From Diplonema papillatum (taxonomy: Eukaryota > Euglenozoa > Diplonemea > Diplonemida > Diplonemidae): a DNA stretch of 64,000 nucleotides. Position numbers and translations under genes: made by a program. A model generated the notes under the pieces. It had not been told where the DNA came from. It searched no databases and saw only the letters and a list, made by a program, of their open reading frames with translations. Shown one piece after another: positions 52,116 through 63,419 of the stretch. Each line of letters begins with the position of its first letter. Positions within the stretch are counted from its first letter, which is position 1. Where the stretch lies: positions 1 through 64,000 of the forward strand of contig JAPJBO010000839.1 in the NCBI GenBank assembly GCA_030068145.1, read 5' to 3'.

Positions 52116-54000
52116 TTAGTACTAAGAAAATGCATCTTCTGGTGCGAAAGAGGGGGTCGGTCTAACGTTAGATTCGGCCACGCGTGGCCCCATGAAGGCT
52201 GTCGACACAGCATTTTGACGTGATTTGCCTGACGGTCGCGCGCGGGCGAGGCCACAACAGGAACAAAGTAAAAGGGAGGCGGAAAGCGCAACGGGAGAGA
52301 GAGAGAGCGGCGGGAGATGGCAGCGTTGGGGACGCGTACCTGACGAGGGCGCAGAATCGATGTACAGATGGATGGAAGGCAGGGGGGGAGAGAAAGTGTG
52401 ATCATGAGAAAAAAGAGAGCCAGCGACTCTTTTATCGGGTACAGGATTCGGTGGCCAGGCCCTCCTCTGTCTGCCAGTGGCTCCTGCAATGAGGATGGAT
52501 TTGAGCATTGGGGTGACCTTCGTGTACAACGGACTTCTTTTGCTCGCAATGCTCGTGCGTTTGTGCGCTTGATTGGATCATGTACGAGCGAGTGTGTGAG
52601 TGAGTCCGTGGGGTCGCTCCTTTCTGAGCCTACTGTACTGCTGAGAAGACGCCTGGCCCGCCGGATTGAAAGTAATGCATAGTCTCGTTTCATTGACGTT
52701 ATTTGTGGTTTAGTAGGTGCATTGCTTTCCATTGGGTTTCAACGCATTCCCGTGCCTTTTAGTGACAGAATTTGGGGTTCTCTTCTGCCGTGTAGGGAAA
52801 AGAGAATACTCAGCGGAAGGGCGGCATTGTCAAGGCTCCCGTGTCTGCGCCTGGGTGGTAGCACGCTGAGGTAGAAACGGTTATTTTCTCCCGGTGGAAA
52901 TATCCGCGTCTTCCGCCCGAGGGGGGGAGAAAATGCAGATACTCCGGAATGGCGTCCTCGCGGAACCTTAATCCAGGCTGGGAAGAAAAGGCATCCCCGG
53001 GAAGAGAGTACTAAACATTTACAGGACGGTAATTCTAGCGGGCGGGCCTTCCACAAGCACCACTGACCGCAGCGGATTGCAGGCACATAGTGCGCCGCCA
53101 ACTACTAATTTTTAGTACCAACAATGCATTGTTGACACAAAACACGCCTGAGTTACCGGCTATCCTGTAACCGGCTACCCATTTGTCCTCGTCGGGAGGG
53201 AAACCTTTGGATCATTCAGGCAGAACGCATGCATCGTTCATGAAACTTCAACCCTGCAAAGAAGGGAGTGAAAGAAACCACAGGGACAACAGGCCCGCTG
53301 GTTTCTTCTGTTTTCGTTTTTGGGACGTTGGCATTTTCCTGGAACATCGACGAAGTAAAGGGGAAGGGGTATAAAAAAAGTGGCAAAAGAGGCCTCCCGA
53401 CAAATGTAAGAAACGCGCGAGTTCTCACTCTAAGTCTTGCTCAGAGCTCTTGGTCAGGGGGGAGCTTGGCTAGTCGGGCAATCAGGTCGTTTTGTTGAGC
53501 CCATGGGAAAATGTCGAGTCCGGTACGGTAGAGACTATGGAACGGCTTGTAGTCAACACCCGACCTGCTACAAGTACTGGTGGCAGCATCATTTGAGTGC
53601 AAATGCCTTTCACTAGTTGGGGCAGCATCGTGGATCTGGCGTCGCCTGCTGGGCGGCGACAGGTGAGTGGCGGCACCTCCCCATAAGCGAGGAAGGCAAG
53701 CACCAACCCCGGGAATCCCCACTACGACTGAGGATGTTGGGTAGCAGCTTCAGAGTCTCGTGACCTCTCCCCCCCCCCGACTGTAGCGGTTGAGGAGTAG
53801 TCCAGCACGAGGCCCAAGACCCTTGTGCCTCGCGTGGGACAGGTGGACTGGTGACCCTTTGAGGTGTCCGGGCGCGAAATCCAAGCTCCAGCCCTGCTCT
53901 TTGCTTTGTAAAAGACAAAGAACGAGATTCTTTAGAATCGAGATTCTTCACTTTTCATGAAAGGCCCGCGATAGCACAGAGAGCGGGGCCCCAAGTGTAG
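52116..54000. other. Gene-poor stretch
   Basis: Several open frames on both strands lack recognisable content. A hairpin lies at about 53912-53945 (AACGAGATTCTT / AATCGAGATTCTT, partly direct, partly inverted). Nothing assigned. Confidence 0.3.
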
Positions 54001-54330
54001 AAGAAATGCGTAGTTTTGTTTTATTATTTTACTTGTTAGTTTTGTGTTGAGGTGTCATTCAGATGTAAACCTAAAGCCGCCCACGTCAAATTTTGTTAAG
54101 CATTGAGTTTTTAAGTACATGAACCACATGGATTAGCATGCACTTGTTTAGCAGCGGCTGCCAAAACTTGCCGTGACACCTATGATCAAGTAAGTAGGAA
54201 AGAAGAAAAGTTGTTTAAAAAAAGAAATGGGGGTAGGTGATACTTTTTCGACCCTCGTAGCTCGCTGGGTCAGGCGCGCCAGGTAGGTGCTGGGCTAATT
54301 TCGGTCTGGGCTTGGGCTTTGCAGTCAGGA
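54001..54330 (-). mobile_element. 5'-truncated second PLE copy
   Basis: 54001-54200 matches the pseudo-LTR (AAGAAATGCGTAGTTTTG, CAAATTTTGTTAAGCA) with an insertion. 54250-54320 matches the PLE 3' UTR (GACCCTCGTAGCTCGCTGGG, CAGGCGCGCCAGGTA). The last codons SPSPDRN plus stop are conserved on the minus strand. The match ends near 54330, so this is a 5'-truncated insertion. Confidence 0.75.
54051..54180 (+). ncRNA. Pseudoknotted RNA motif, copy e (with insertion)
   Basis: Same helices as copy a (GGTGTCA / TGACACC; GCCGC / GCGGC; CAAATTTTG / CAAAACTTG). It also has the 50-base insertion of copy d at the same place (AAGTACATGAACCACATGG). Confidence 0.5.
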
Positions 54331-54795
54331 AAAAAGACCCCGATGTGTCTCATGTTCCCGCGCTGACACAAGAGTACGTGCACACGGGCGGTTCAGCAGA
54401 ATCTGTCCCCGTTGAAAAAATGAGTACGGACTCTGTAGCGTTCAGTCTGCGGTGCGTTCATCGGGGGTTTAGGCACCCCGAAGAAGGGGATGAAAGAGTG
54501 ACAGAAAAACAGCACCCAGCCAGCTCATGTTGGTTGGCGCAACGTCGTTCTGTGCGAGTGAGATTCGCTACGAAAATCCAGAGGCCTCTCAATTTGAGAT
54601 TTGCGCTGTCTCGTTAGCGATCGCCAGGTGGTTTGCTTCTCTGGCCGTGCTGTTCTGTGATCCACGTATGATCGTGGGCAGGCGGTGTGGTTCAGTGCCT
54701 GACGACACCGGGTTTGCTTCGTTTTTTTCGCATCCCCCTGCGAGTCCTTGGAAATCATGCAACTTCTCCTCTCGGACGGTGTCTTGTTGGCCTGC

Positions 54796-55318
54796 TCAAC
54801 CTCTGGGTGCTTCGGACATTTGGTTGTGCTCTGAATACGCAAGTGAGCGGCAGTACGAGCTACGAGACTGTGAAGAGCAACGAGGAACGTCGGAAAAACA
54901 GACGCTAAGGAAGGCACTGACAACCCAAAAAGTTGTCAATCCCGCAACCCGCTGCTTCAGCGTGTGCGTCTCTCGGTCACGTGTGTGGCGCGAGCTCGAC
55001 CCCCGAGGAAATAATTGTTTGATGATGTCTCTATCTCGCGCGTTTCGACGCCATGGTTCAACGGGCTGACCACGCAGAGTGGTCGCTCCTTCAAGTTCAG
55101 GCATCTCAGCGTCACCGTCCAGTCCGAAATGTTGGCAGAGTTGGTTGCACACGGGGTGTCTTTTCAGCTGATGATACGGGACGCGGGATCTCGCTGCGGG
55201 CACCCGGGATGCTAGTAGCCTCGTTGGTGAGCCTCGGAGGGAGACGAGGCCATCTCGCTTGCCGGGTCGGTAGGGGGCATCCTCGGGACAGCGTAGTAAA
55301 CGGGCTGTGTAGGTGATT
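54796..55318 (-). CDS. Unassigned exon
   Basis: After acceptor CACCTACACAG the frame reads RLLRCPEDAPYRPGKRDGLV, then VCNQLCQHFGLDGDAEMPEL, GATTLRGQPVEPWRRNARD and IIKQLFPR. It reads more like protein than its surroundings; the 3' part (after about 54960) becomes low-quality and may be intron. The upstream intron end has the GGTCACCCGGAGACTATAAA and CACTCTAAA block. No domain recognised. Confidence 0.35.
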
Positions 55319-55734
55319 TCGTTTTTAGAGTGCAAGCTCACGAAGGGATCCGGGGGTTTATAGTCTCCGGGTGACCACTGTCGGAAAGGTTCATTTAAGG
55401 TATCGTATGGTAGTGTGCGTATCTGCTGTAGTGGCAGTACGTGTACTTGTGCGTGTGTCTTGCCGATTGCCTTCTTCTGGCGATATTCGCTCGGTCGGTC
55501 ATTTAGACTGTTTCGTGTTTTGAGAAGGTGGTATTTTTCGAGGTAGTTTTTTGAGTCTTCGGTTGGCTGTTGTTGAGGCGGGGAGGGGCGTTCTTTTAGA
55601 CTGTTTCGAGTGTTAAGGAACCGTATTTTGTGTCTACGGTCGACAGACAACGTCCTCCCCTTGGGTGTGGGTATAGCTGGTACTTGCAGTTAGTTTGTCT
55701 GTGGTGGTCGTTGCAGCTGTATCTTTACTCACAC

Positions 55735-56080
55735 TTAAATTGCCTCCTTGGAGAGAGTGACTCGGAGCCGTTGTTCCTTCTCCATCCGCCAATTTAACAT
55801 TCGTTTAATTCATGTCACACCAATCAAAGGATCATTCACGGTTAGCTCTCCTTAGCTGGCTTGCTGGTACCTTGGGAACGAGCTGACCGGCGAAGTTGGC
55901 TGCCCGGCGGCTGCCTCAGTTGGGGAGATCGGTCCTCCTGGCTACCGAATCAGTCAGCTAAGACTCCAGCTCAACTGGTGAAGGCCCGAGTTGGCTTCAA
56001 TCTAACACAACTGGCTGCGGCGGGCCGGCTCACGATGCCTGGCTGCTCGCATTCGCCTCGCGGGACTCTGGGATTTTCCC
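55735..56080. repeat. Split direct repeat B2
   Basis: 346 bp, about four differences from 57618-57963 (for example GAGTGACTC versus GAGTCACTC). Confidence 0.92.
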
Positions 56081-56169
56081 TCCGCCGGTCAAGCTCAGCA
56101 AGCCAGGGAGACTAACCTTGATCCACTGCGGGGGAGTGGGGAGAGAGGGAAGGGTGGGACGCAGGGAGC

Positions 56170-57508
56170 TTCATACGAACCCCGAGGAGGACCGACCTAC
56201 GAGGGCGCGGCGTAGCAGTGAGCTAGGCTCACCGGGTTGTAAAACCGGACCGCCTCCACGCAATACGGATCGCGCGTGAGCTTCTTTCCGTACAACCTCA
56301 CCATGTCCTCCGACGCCCAGTCCCCCAGCTCGCAAACCTGCATCACCCCCGTCCCCGCCTTCAGCAGCGTGCAGCAACCACCCTGGCGCTGTGTGTCGTG
56401 TACGCGAGCCTGCTCCCTGGACTCCTCCCGGCTGACATCCCGTTAATGTCGGCGAAGAGACCCCGCCTTGTCCTTGTACCGCAGAGTGCCTCCCTGAATG
56501 AGCGGTACCCGCAGTTGGGGCACAGGAGCTGACTTGACCCGGCCAAGCGCTTCAGGAGGGTGGACACCTCGACTGGGAGCGGATGGAGGACGGTGCTCCC
56601 TCCGGCGGGTCGGAAAGCGTAGGCGGAGGCACCAAGTTTATGGCCTCGAACGTCAAGGATCTCATGCATTCCCTTTTGCCCTTCGCCATGCGCCACTCGA
56701 CCCTGAGCCTTCCTCCATTCAGAGTGACGTCCTCCGCCCGGATCACCCGCATACTCGAAGTTCTGAGTAGCGTAATAAATTCGCCCAGAATCTGCAGGGC
56801 AGCGCCGCAGTCGCCCGTGGTCCGGATGGCATCAAAGATCGCCCTGAACTCCTTCACGCCCAGCGGCTCCGCCTGCTGTGGGTCCGGCGACTCCTTCCCG
56901 AGGACGGCCATCATCCTACCCACGATATTCAGCGGGTCATCAAGAACACACCCCGCGGCTTTGTTCTCCGCCAGCACGGACGCTATGATGCTCTGGGGCG
57001 CCCTATAAGCTGCACCGTCGTCGCCCATCAGCAGCAGGTGACCGCCGAACTCCTCCAACCTCTCTACCGTGGTTGGGTAGGGCTCAACGCCCATGCTACC
57101 ACACCACGACACGTACCCGGCCGTGTTCGAGTCGTATGTGGCCTTCGAGCCGACCGTCGTGTAACGGGCCCGCATGGCCCTGCGGGCCACCTCGGCCGAG
57201 TTCCGACCGAGGCGCGCTGCCCTCTGCGGATTGCTCGCTGACCAGGCGGAGACCGGGGCGGTGTGTCCTTGACACCGTCCCCGCCTGGGGCGGGACCCCG
57301 TTCGCGGGGCCCCGCTCCTAGCTCTGCCACCATGCTGCGAAAGCGCTTGTCGACTTCCTCGGCCGGCCGCGGCTCGGGAAGCGCCCAGCACGGCAACACA
57401 CGGAAGGAGGTCAGGGACATGCCCTCTGGCAGCTCCGCGACCAGAGCCTCCCACTCGGGGTCCGTGAAACCCGTCCTCATGCCGTCTAACCGTGCAACAT
57501 CCCATGTC
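56170..57508 (-). pseudogene. Tyrosine recombinase of the DIRS/PAT-like element
   Basis: From ATG near 57508: MTWDVARLDGMRTGFTDPEW. After a frame change comes the core-binding region TYDSNTAGYVSWCGSMGVEP, then FITLLRTSSMRVIRAEDVTL with the first catalytic Arg and MAKGKR. A further frame change near 56400 separates TTHS from RQGGCCTLLKAGTGVMQVCE, which together give the HxxR box; LGDWASEDMVRLYGKK holds the final catalytic Tyr. The family cuts and rejoins DNA to integrate a circular cDNA. At least two frameshifts make this copy inactive. Confidence 0.8.
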
Positions 57509-57535
57509 ATTATTTTCTTCGGGTGGGCGGGCGGG

Positions 57536-57619
57536 AGAAACAAATGACTGATCCGGTTTGGTGGAGATCCGCGCTCCTGCCGGGGCTTTGCTCGGGATTA
57601 GCTGAATTAAACACCTATT
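57536..57619. repeat. Split direct repeat A2
   Basis: 84 bp matching 62155-62238 (AAATGACTGATCCGGTTTGG, GCTCGGGATTAGCTGAATTA). Confidence 0.92.
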
Positions 57620-57963
57620 AAATTGCCTCCTTGGAGAGAGTCACTCGGAGCCGTTGTTCCTTCTCCATCCGCCAATTTAACATCCGTTTAATTCATGTCA
57701 CACCAATCAAAGGATCATTCACGGTTAGCTCTCCTTAGCTGGCTTGCTGGTACCTTGGGAACGAGCTGACCGGCGAAGTTGGCTGCCCGGCGGCTGCCTC
57801 AGTTGGGGAGATCGGTCCTCCTGGCTACCGAATCAGTCAGCCAAGACTCCAGCTCAACTGGCGAAGGCCCGAGTTGGCTTCAATCTAACACAACTGGCTG
57901 CGGCGGGCCGGCTCACGATGCCTGGCTGCTCGCATTCGCCTCGCGGGACTCTGGGATTTTCCC
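57618..57963. repeat. Split direct repeat B1
   Basis: Partner of 55735-56080; joined to A2 with a two-base overlap. Confidence 0.92.
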
Positions 57964-58119
57964 AATGGCTCTATCCCAATGGACCGACGCAAAAGAGAAG
58001 AGAAGCCAAAGATCAGCGCGCAAGAATCAGCCGCCTACGGCACGGATGTGCACTGGAGGGTACCCGGGACCAAGAAATCTGCCACCGCCTCATCAATCGT
58101 CTGAAGGCTAGGCACCCGC

Positions 58120-60319
58120 CTAACCGGGCACCGCCCACGGAACACTGGCCAAGGACTGGGCGAGGCGGCTTGGAAGGTCCGCGATGTTCATCTCGCTTGA
58201 AACTCTCTCAAACCATACGCGAGCCTTCGCCCTGGCAATGCCTTGCCACAACCTGTGGACAGGGGCAAGCAGCATCCCAGCCCTGGACTGACCCTGGACA
58301 ACGCCCGTCATCTCTTTGAACCACAGACCGAACGCCACCGACACGGCTGCGAACTCCAAAGCGTGAATCGGCAGCCCGGACGCCCTGGCAGGAACCGGGC
58401 AAGAGTAGTACTCGACAGACGACACCACGCCGTCCGTAAGAACAACAAGGACGGCGCCCAGCCCCTTTGGGCAGGCATCCGTGAACAGGACGCACTTGGT
58501 CCCCGTATCCGGACTCACCGAGGGGAACCGACTTTTCAAAGACACGGACCTCACTCCTCAGGACGTCAACCCACCACCGGAGCGATACGCAAAGCTCGCG
58601 ACCCAGCTTGAAGTCCCGGTACGTGGACGACGCATTGGCGCGCCTGAATCGAGATTGGAGAGGTGCCCTACCCACCTTGCGGAATAGGGAGGACGAGGCG
58701 GACCCTAGTTTCCCGGCGCGACGCCGCCTCGCCCGGTGCGAGCGAGTCGCGAGCGAGAACGCCCTCCAGAACGAACACCAGTTTCTCCTTCCGTGGTTCC
58801 GACAGGGAAACGTGCACACCCTCCCCGTCTATCGAGAAAATCAAGCCCAGGTGCCGAAAGCTGTTGCCCTGTGAGGTCTTTTCGTCGTTGAAAGAGGTGC
58901 GCAAAATGCCGCCCAGCAGCTCTAAGGTGTCAGCGAGCACTAGGTTGTCCTCCAGCCGGCAGGGACAGGCGAAGTCGTCGTAGTACTGCAGGAGCGGCAG
59001 CGACAGGCCGCGACGGACGACGCGGGCGAGGACCTTCGCAAGGCGTTGTAGTGTACAACGCTTGCCGCCTCGCCAAACGACAGACGGTCGAGCCTGAAAA
59101 ATTGCAACAGTCCGTCCGGGTCCTCCGCCACCACGCACCTGCAGATTACATCGTTCTGCGCCTTCATCTGCCTGTAGGCGTCACGATGGTCCAAACCTAC
59201 TGAGTAGAAGGCCGCCCCGGCAAACCTACCGGAGGCCTGTTGGGCCAGTTGCCGCGCCACCCCCACGGAAACGTCGACGGTGTCCAGCTTGACCTTCGTC
59301 GCATGTGGACCGCCTTATTAACCAGGGCCATACGCCCGTCATCGCACGCGCGGAGCTTCGTCTGCCACCCTTTCTGGTCCGCCTTCAGCTGGGCAACCAT
59401 GAAGCGCCGTAGAAAGACCGAATTCGTCGGCGGCTCCGCTAGCTCGACCATGAAGCCTCTGTCCACCTCTTTCTGCACCGACGCCCAGATGCCTTCCCTG
59501 TTGGAGTCCGACTCACCCATGACGGCCCTCCTGACCCTCGCCAGCACGTCAGGCTGGCGGCGAATCAGTTCCGCTACTGACAATTCCGGGTCCCCCAGGC
59601 TCGGGCTATACAGGGACTGTATCCCACCTGGCCGGACATCGGACAACCCTCCCTGAGATTCGCCAAGAGGCCGTCGGGCTCGGCGATCCCCAGCTCGACA
59701 AGCACTTCGCCGAGAAGGGTTCACGGTCCCCCGCCCTGCGCCTCCAGCGGTCCAAAAATACTCTGCGACTGCGGTGAGCCTCCAACACCGGGGACAGGGC
59801 GCTGGAGCCGATCGCCTCCCGGAGTTCCTTATCCACTTGAGGCATGTCCTTGACTTCCGGTACCCCAGAGCCCGTTCCAAGAACGTACCTGCAGGCCGCC
59901 CGCGGGGTCGCTGCACCCCGCTTCTTCGTCTTGATGATAGGGGTCTGATAAGACCACGATGAGAGAGTCGATGATTATGATGACCAGCCTGATACGCTGG
60001 CGGGAAAACAGGAAGCTCGGGCGACAGCGCCCTGCCGCCCTCGGTTCATTTTCCACCTCCTGCCGGAGTCGACAAAGGCTTGTAGTCGTCTCAAGCCCTT
60101 CCTTGCCGGCCCGCTGTCAACTCTGTTCCTAAACCCACCGACCTGCGGCCAGCCGGTGGGAGAGAACACCGGACCCTTCGACGCCACAACTAGGGTGAGC
60201 TGGAGCTCGCCGAGGACATCGGTGTCCAGCTTCAGCAGGCGGTCACACGCGGCCCCTAGTGTCACCGGACCCATCAAGCCAACCTCGGCACGACCATCCC
60301 AATACTGAGCGAGCGTCAT
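58120..60319 (-). pseudogene. Reverse transcriptase-RNase H of the DIRS/PAT-like element
   Basis: RT parts in shifting frames: LKADQKGWQTKLRACDDGRM (59.4-59.3 kb), FYSVGLDHRDAYRQM (motif A, about 59.2 kb), FRLDRLSFGEAASVVHYNAL, LLQYYDDFACPC (YxDD, 58971-58985) and FRHLGLIFSIDGEGV. RNase H follows in 58554-58120: VLFTDACPKGLGAVL with the first Asp, PIHALEFAAVSVAFGL and SSEMNIADLPSRLAQSL. Frameshifts near 59300 and 59090, among others, inactivate it. Upstream 60319-59975 is an unassigned frame, possibly a Gag part. Confidence 0.8.
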
Positions 60320-60479
60320 GTCATCTTCCCCCCTTTGTCTCCCGTTTCAAGCTGAAGACGAGAGGTTGAAGGCCGTCCCGGCGCCCAGATAAAACAAGTA
60401 CACACGTCCGCGACGGGCGCCCACCCGCCTGACCAATCTGACGCGTCCGCGATCGGGCGCATGCCATGCGCCCGATCGC

Positions 60480-61850
60480 GGACGCGTCTCCCGGACACAT
60501 CTCAAACCAAGCGAGCTGCACGCCGTGCACGTGGCACGGCGGATGGTAGCCGAAGCGAGCTGCACGTCATCGAGGTCAGACGGACCTCAACCAAGCGAGC
60601 TGCACGCCGTGCACATGACACGGCGGATCGCAGCCAAAGCGAGCTGCACGTCATCGAGGCCAGACGGATCTCAAACCAAGCGAGCTGCACGCCGTGCACG
60701 TGGCACGGCGGATCTCAGCCAAAGCGAGCTGCACGTCATCGAGGCCAGACGGATCTCAAACCAAGCGAGCTGCACGCCATGCACGTGGCACGGCGGATCT
60801 CAGCCAAAGCGAGCTGCACGTCATCGAGGCCAGACGGATCTCAAACCAAGCGAGCTGCACGCCATGCACGTGGCACGGCGGATCTCAGCCAAAGCGAGCT
60901 GCACGTCATCGAGGCCAGACGGATCTCAAACCAAGCGAGCTGCACGCCGTGCACGTGGCACGGCGGATCTCAGCCAAAGCGAGCTGCACGTCATCGAGGC
61001 CAGACGGATCTCAAACCAAGCGAGCTGCACGCCATGCACGTGGCACGGCGGATCTCAGCCAAAGCGAGCTGCACGTCATCGAGGCCAGACGGATCTCAAA
61101 CCAAGCGAGCTGCACGCCGTGCACGTGGCACGGCGGATCTCAGCCAAAGCGAGCTGCACGTCATCGAGGCCAGACGGATCTCAAACCAAGCGAGCTGCAC
61201 GCCGTGCACAGTGGCACGGCGGATCTCAGCCAAAGCGAGCTGCACGTCATCGAGGCCAGACGGATCTCAAACCAAGCGAGCTGCACGCCGTGCACGTGGC
61301 ACGGCGGATCTCAGCCAAAGCGAGCTGCACGTCATCGAGGCCAGACGGATCTCAAACCAAGCGAGCTGCACGCCATGCACGTGGCACGGCGGATCTCAGC
61401 CAAAGCGAGCTGCACGTCATCGAGGCCAGACGGATCTCAAACCAAGCGAGCTGCACGCCATGCACGTGGCACGGCGGATCTCAGCCAAAGCGAGCTGCAC
61501 GTCATCGAGGCCAGACGGATCTCAAACCAAGCGAGCTGCACGCCGTGCACGTGGCACGGCGGATCTCAGCCAAAGCGAGCTGCACGTCATCGAGGCCAGA
61601 CGGATCTCAAACCAAGCGAGCTGCACGCCGTGCACGTGGCACGGCGGATCTCAGCCAAAGCGAGCTGCACGTCATCGAGGCCAGACGGATCTCAAACCAA
61701 GCGAGCTGCACGCCGTGCACGTGGCACGGCGGATCTCAGCCAAAGCGAGCTGCACGTCATCGAGGCCAGACGGATCTCAAACCAAGCGAGCTGCACGCCG
61801 TGCACGTGGCACGGCGAATCTCAGCCAAAGCGAGCTGCACGTCAGCGACC
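60480..61850. repeat. 85-bp tandem array of hairpins in the DIRS/PAT-like element
   Basis: About 16 copies. Each unit has two AGCGAGCTGCACG halves and one perfect inverted repeat CGCCGTGC / GCACGGCG around ACGTG. Because 85 is not divisible by three and few stops occur, three plus-strand frames of 485-581 codons cross the array; I regard these as artefacts. One unit has an extra base. Confidence 0.95.
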
Positions 61851-62154
61851 AGGCGGACCCCAACCAGGCGAGCTGCCGCCGAGCGCGGCGGACCTCAGCC
61901 AAGCGAGTCTCGTCATGATAAGGCGCTGGCCAGGCACCACACGAATATCCACGGCTTGCACGTCAAGTACTGGACAGGACGGATCTCAGCTGGAACAGCT
62001 GCACCGTCGATCGGCGTGCGACGACCCCCCCTCAGGTGGGCCGCTCCTCGCACCTCAGGCATCAGCCTGGCATGCCCCCCCTGCATGCTTTGCTACACGG
62101 GTATTCAGTCCCGGCGAGCAGTGGCAGGGCGCTCTCCAGCCAAACGAGTTGAAC

Positions 62155-62238
62155 AGAAACAAATGACTGATCCGGTTTGGTGGAGATCCGCGCTCCTGCC
62201 GGGGCTTTGCTCGGGATTAGCTGAATTAAACACCTATT
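62155..62238. repeat. Split direct repeat A1
   Basis: Partner of 57536-57619; marks the 5' end of the element on the minus strand. Confidence 0.92.
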
Positions 62239-62294
62239 TTATACGTACATTTTTAGCGTTCCAAAAATAGCATTGTTCGAATGTTATTTTTGTT

Positions 62295-62450
62295 GGGGGA
62301 GGTCGATTGTGCATAATGGGAGTCGATTGTGCATAATGGGAGGTCGATTGTGCATAATGGGAGGTCGATTGTGCATAATGGGAGTCGATTGTGCATAATT
62401 AAACCACGGATTGTGCATAATGGGAGTCGAATGTGCATACTGGGAGTGAC
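62295..62450. repeat. 21-bp tandem repeat
   Basis: Seven to eight copies of GTCGATTGTGCATAATGGGAG with minor variants. Confidence 0.9.
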
Positions 62451-62760
62451 GAAAACGAGGTGCTTTGCACATAAAAGTGGCACTGGTTTTCCACCTGCCA
62501 CCCAACCTTTCTTTGCTACTCTCGGGTGGCAGGTGGAAAACTACCTTTTTCTCGAGAATAAATAGCCATTTCAGTTTTCCGGTGCCACGAGTGGCCGTAG
62601 GCCCTTTCCCCCCCCTGTGCGGCAAAGAAATAGCGCCGCTACTGGACTTGGCTGCGCGGCACTTGGCCGTGCGCCTTGGTGCGGCCTTGGTACGTACAAG
62701 TCGATCGTTGAGTGCGTGAGCCCCTCCGAAGAAAGGTCCATCACACTAGTTCCAAGCTAC

Positions 62761-63222
62761 TTAGCCCGGGTCTCTGGGTCGCGTCCCCCTCCTTCTCTTG
62801 GTCGCCTGGTCTTGCGTCTTGTTGATCCGTCCGGGCTGGGGGCTTCGCGCTTCCCCTTCGTCTTGCATCACCTCGTCTCCACTCCCTGCCGCACGGGCTC
62901 CTACGTTTTGTGTCACCTGCGACGCGGGTCGCTTTACTGCTTTTCTGCGCGACGGCTGCTCTGTACTCGTTGCCTTATCCGCGATTGCCGCGTCTCGTAC
63001 CGACCGCGCCTGCCTTTCCTGTTCTGCCTTTCGCCTCTGTGGTCCGTCGGCCGCCTCAGCTCGGGCGTCCTGCTGTGCTGTCTGTATCTCCTCGTCTTCC
63101 TTGGTGCGGCCTTGGTGCGGCCTTGGTGCGGCCGGCCATGCGATTTTGGTGACTTGGCCGACTGAAGGCAAGACTTTTCCGGAGCGCTCAGGCGGCGTTC
63201 GAAGGAGCAGCGAGCGATGCAC
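62761..63222 (-). CDS. Unrecognised charged protein (possible Gag-like)
   Basis: 153-residue frame rich in Arg/Gln/Glu/Ala (EDEEIQTAQQDARAEAADGP, QRRKAEQERQARSVRDAAIA). No domain. It may be a transposon Gag or low-complexity host sequence; the frame continues upstream in degenerate form. Confidence 0.25.
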   Translation of the reverse strand: MHRSLLLRTPPERSGKVLPSVGQVTKIAWPAAPRPHQGRTKEDEEIQTAQQDARAEAADGPQRRKAEQERQARSVRDAAIADKATSTEQPSRRKAVKRPASQVTQNVGARAAGSGDEVMQDEGEARSPQPGRINKTQDQATKRRRGTRPRDPG

Positions 63223-63419
63223 GCTTCAAGTCGAACGGCAAGGTGCGAGTTGTCGTCTTTCGTCACCGGCAGAGCCTGTCTCGATGGCTTCATCGGGAAC
63301 AGGGCTCGATTGGCAGTCCAACGTGGCGCACACGCAGGAAGAAGAGGGTCGTTGCATGATCCGGTACACGCTGAACTTTGGCAGACTGCAGGATCGTGTA
63401 GTAAGCGAGTGTTGAGGTG

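Larger units (their letters stand above)
55735..62238 (-). mobile_element. DIRS/PAT-like tyrosine-recombinase retrotransposon, degenerate
   Basis: Split direct repeats: an 84-bp repeat (57536-57619 and 62155-62238) and a 346-bp repeat (55735-56080 and 57618-57963). Reading minus the order is A1 (62238), RT, RNase H, B1-A2 (57963-57536, overlapping by two bases), tyrosine recombinase, B2 (55735). This is the A1...B1A2...B2 layout of PAT/kangaroo-type elements, as I remember it. All coding parts have frameshifts. Length 6.5 kb. Confidence 0.85.

Noticed and set aside
52076-52732. 218-residue minus-strand frame
   Set aside because: Low-quality composition, overlaps dispersed repeat R3, and no coherent domain.
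60461-62270. Long plus-strand frames (485-581 codons) of SELHAVHVARRISAK-type repeats
   Set aside because: They come from an 85-bp period read in three frames inside a retrotransposon whose real genes are on the other strand.
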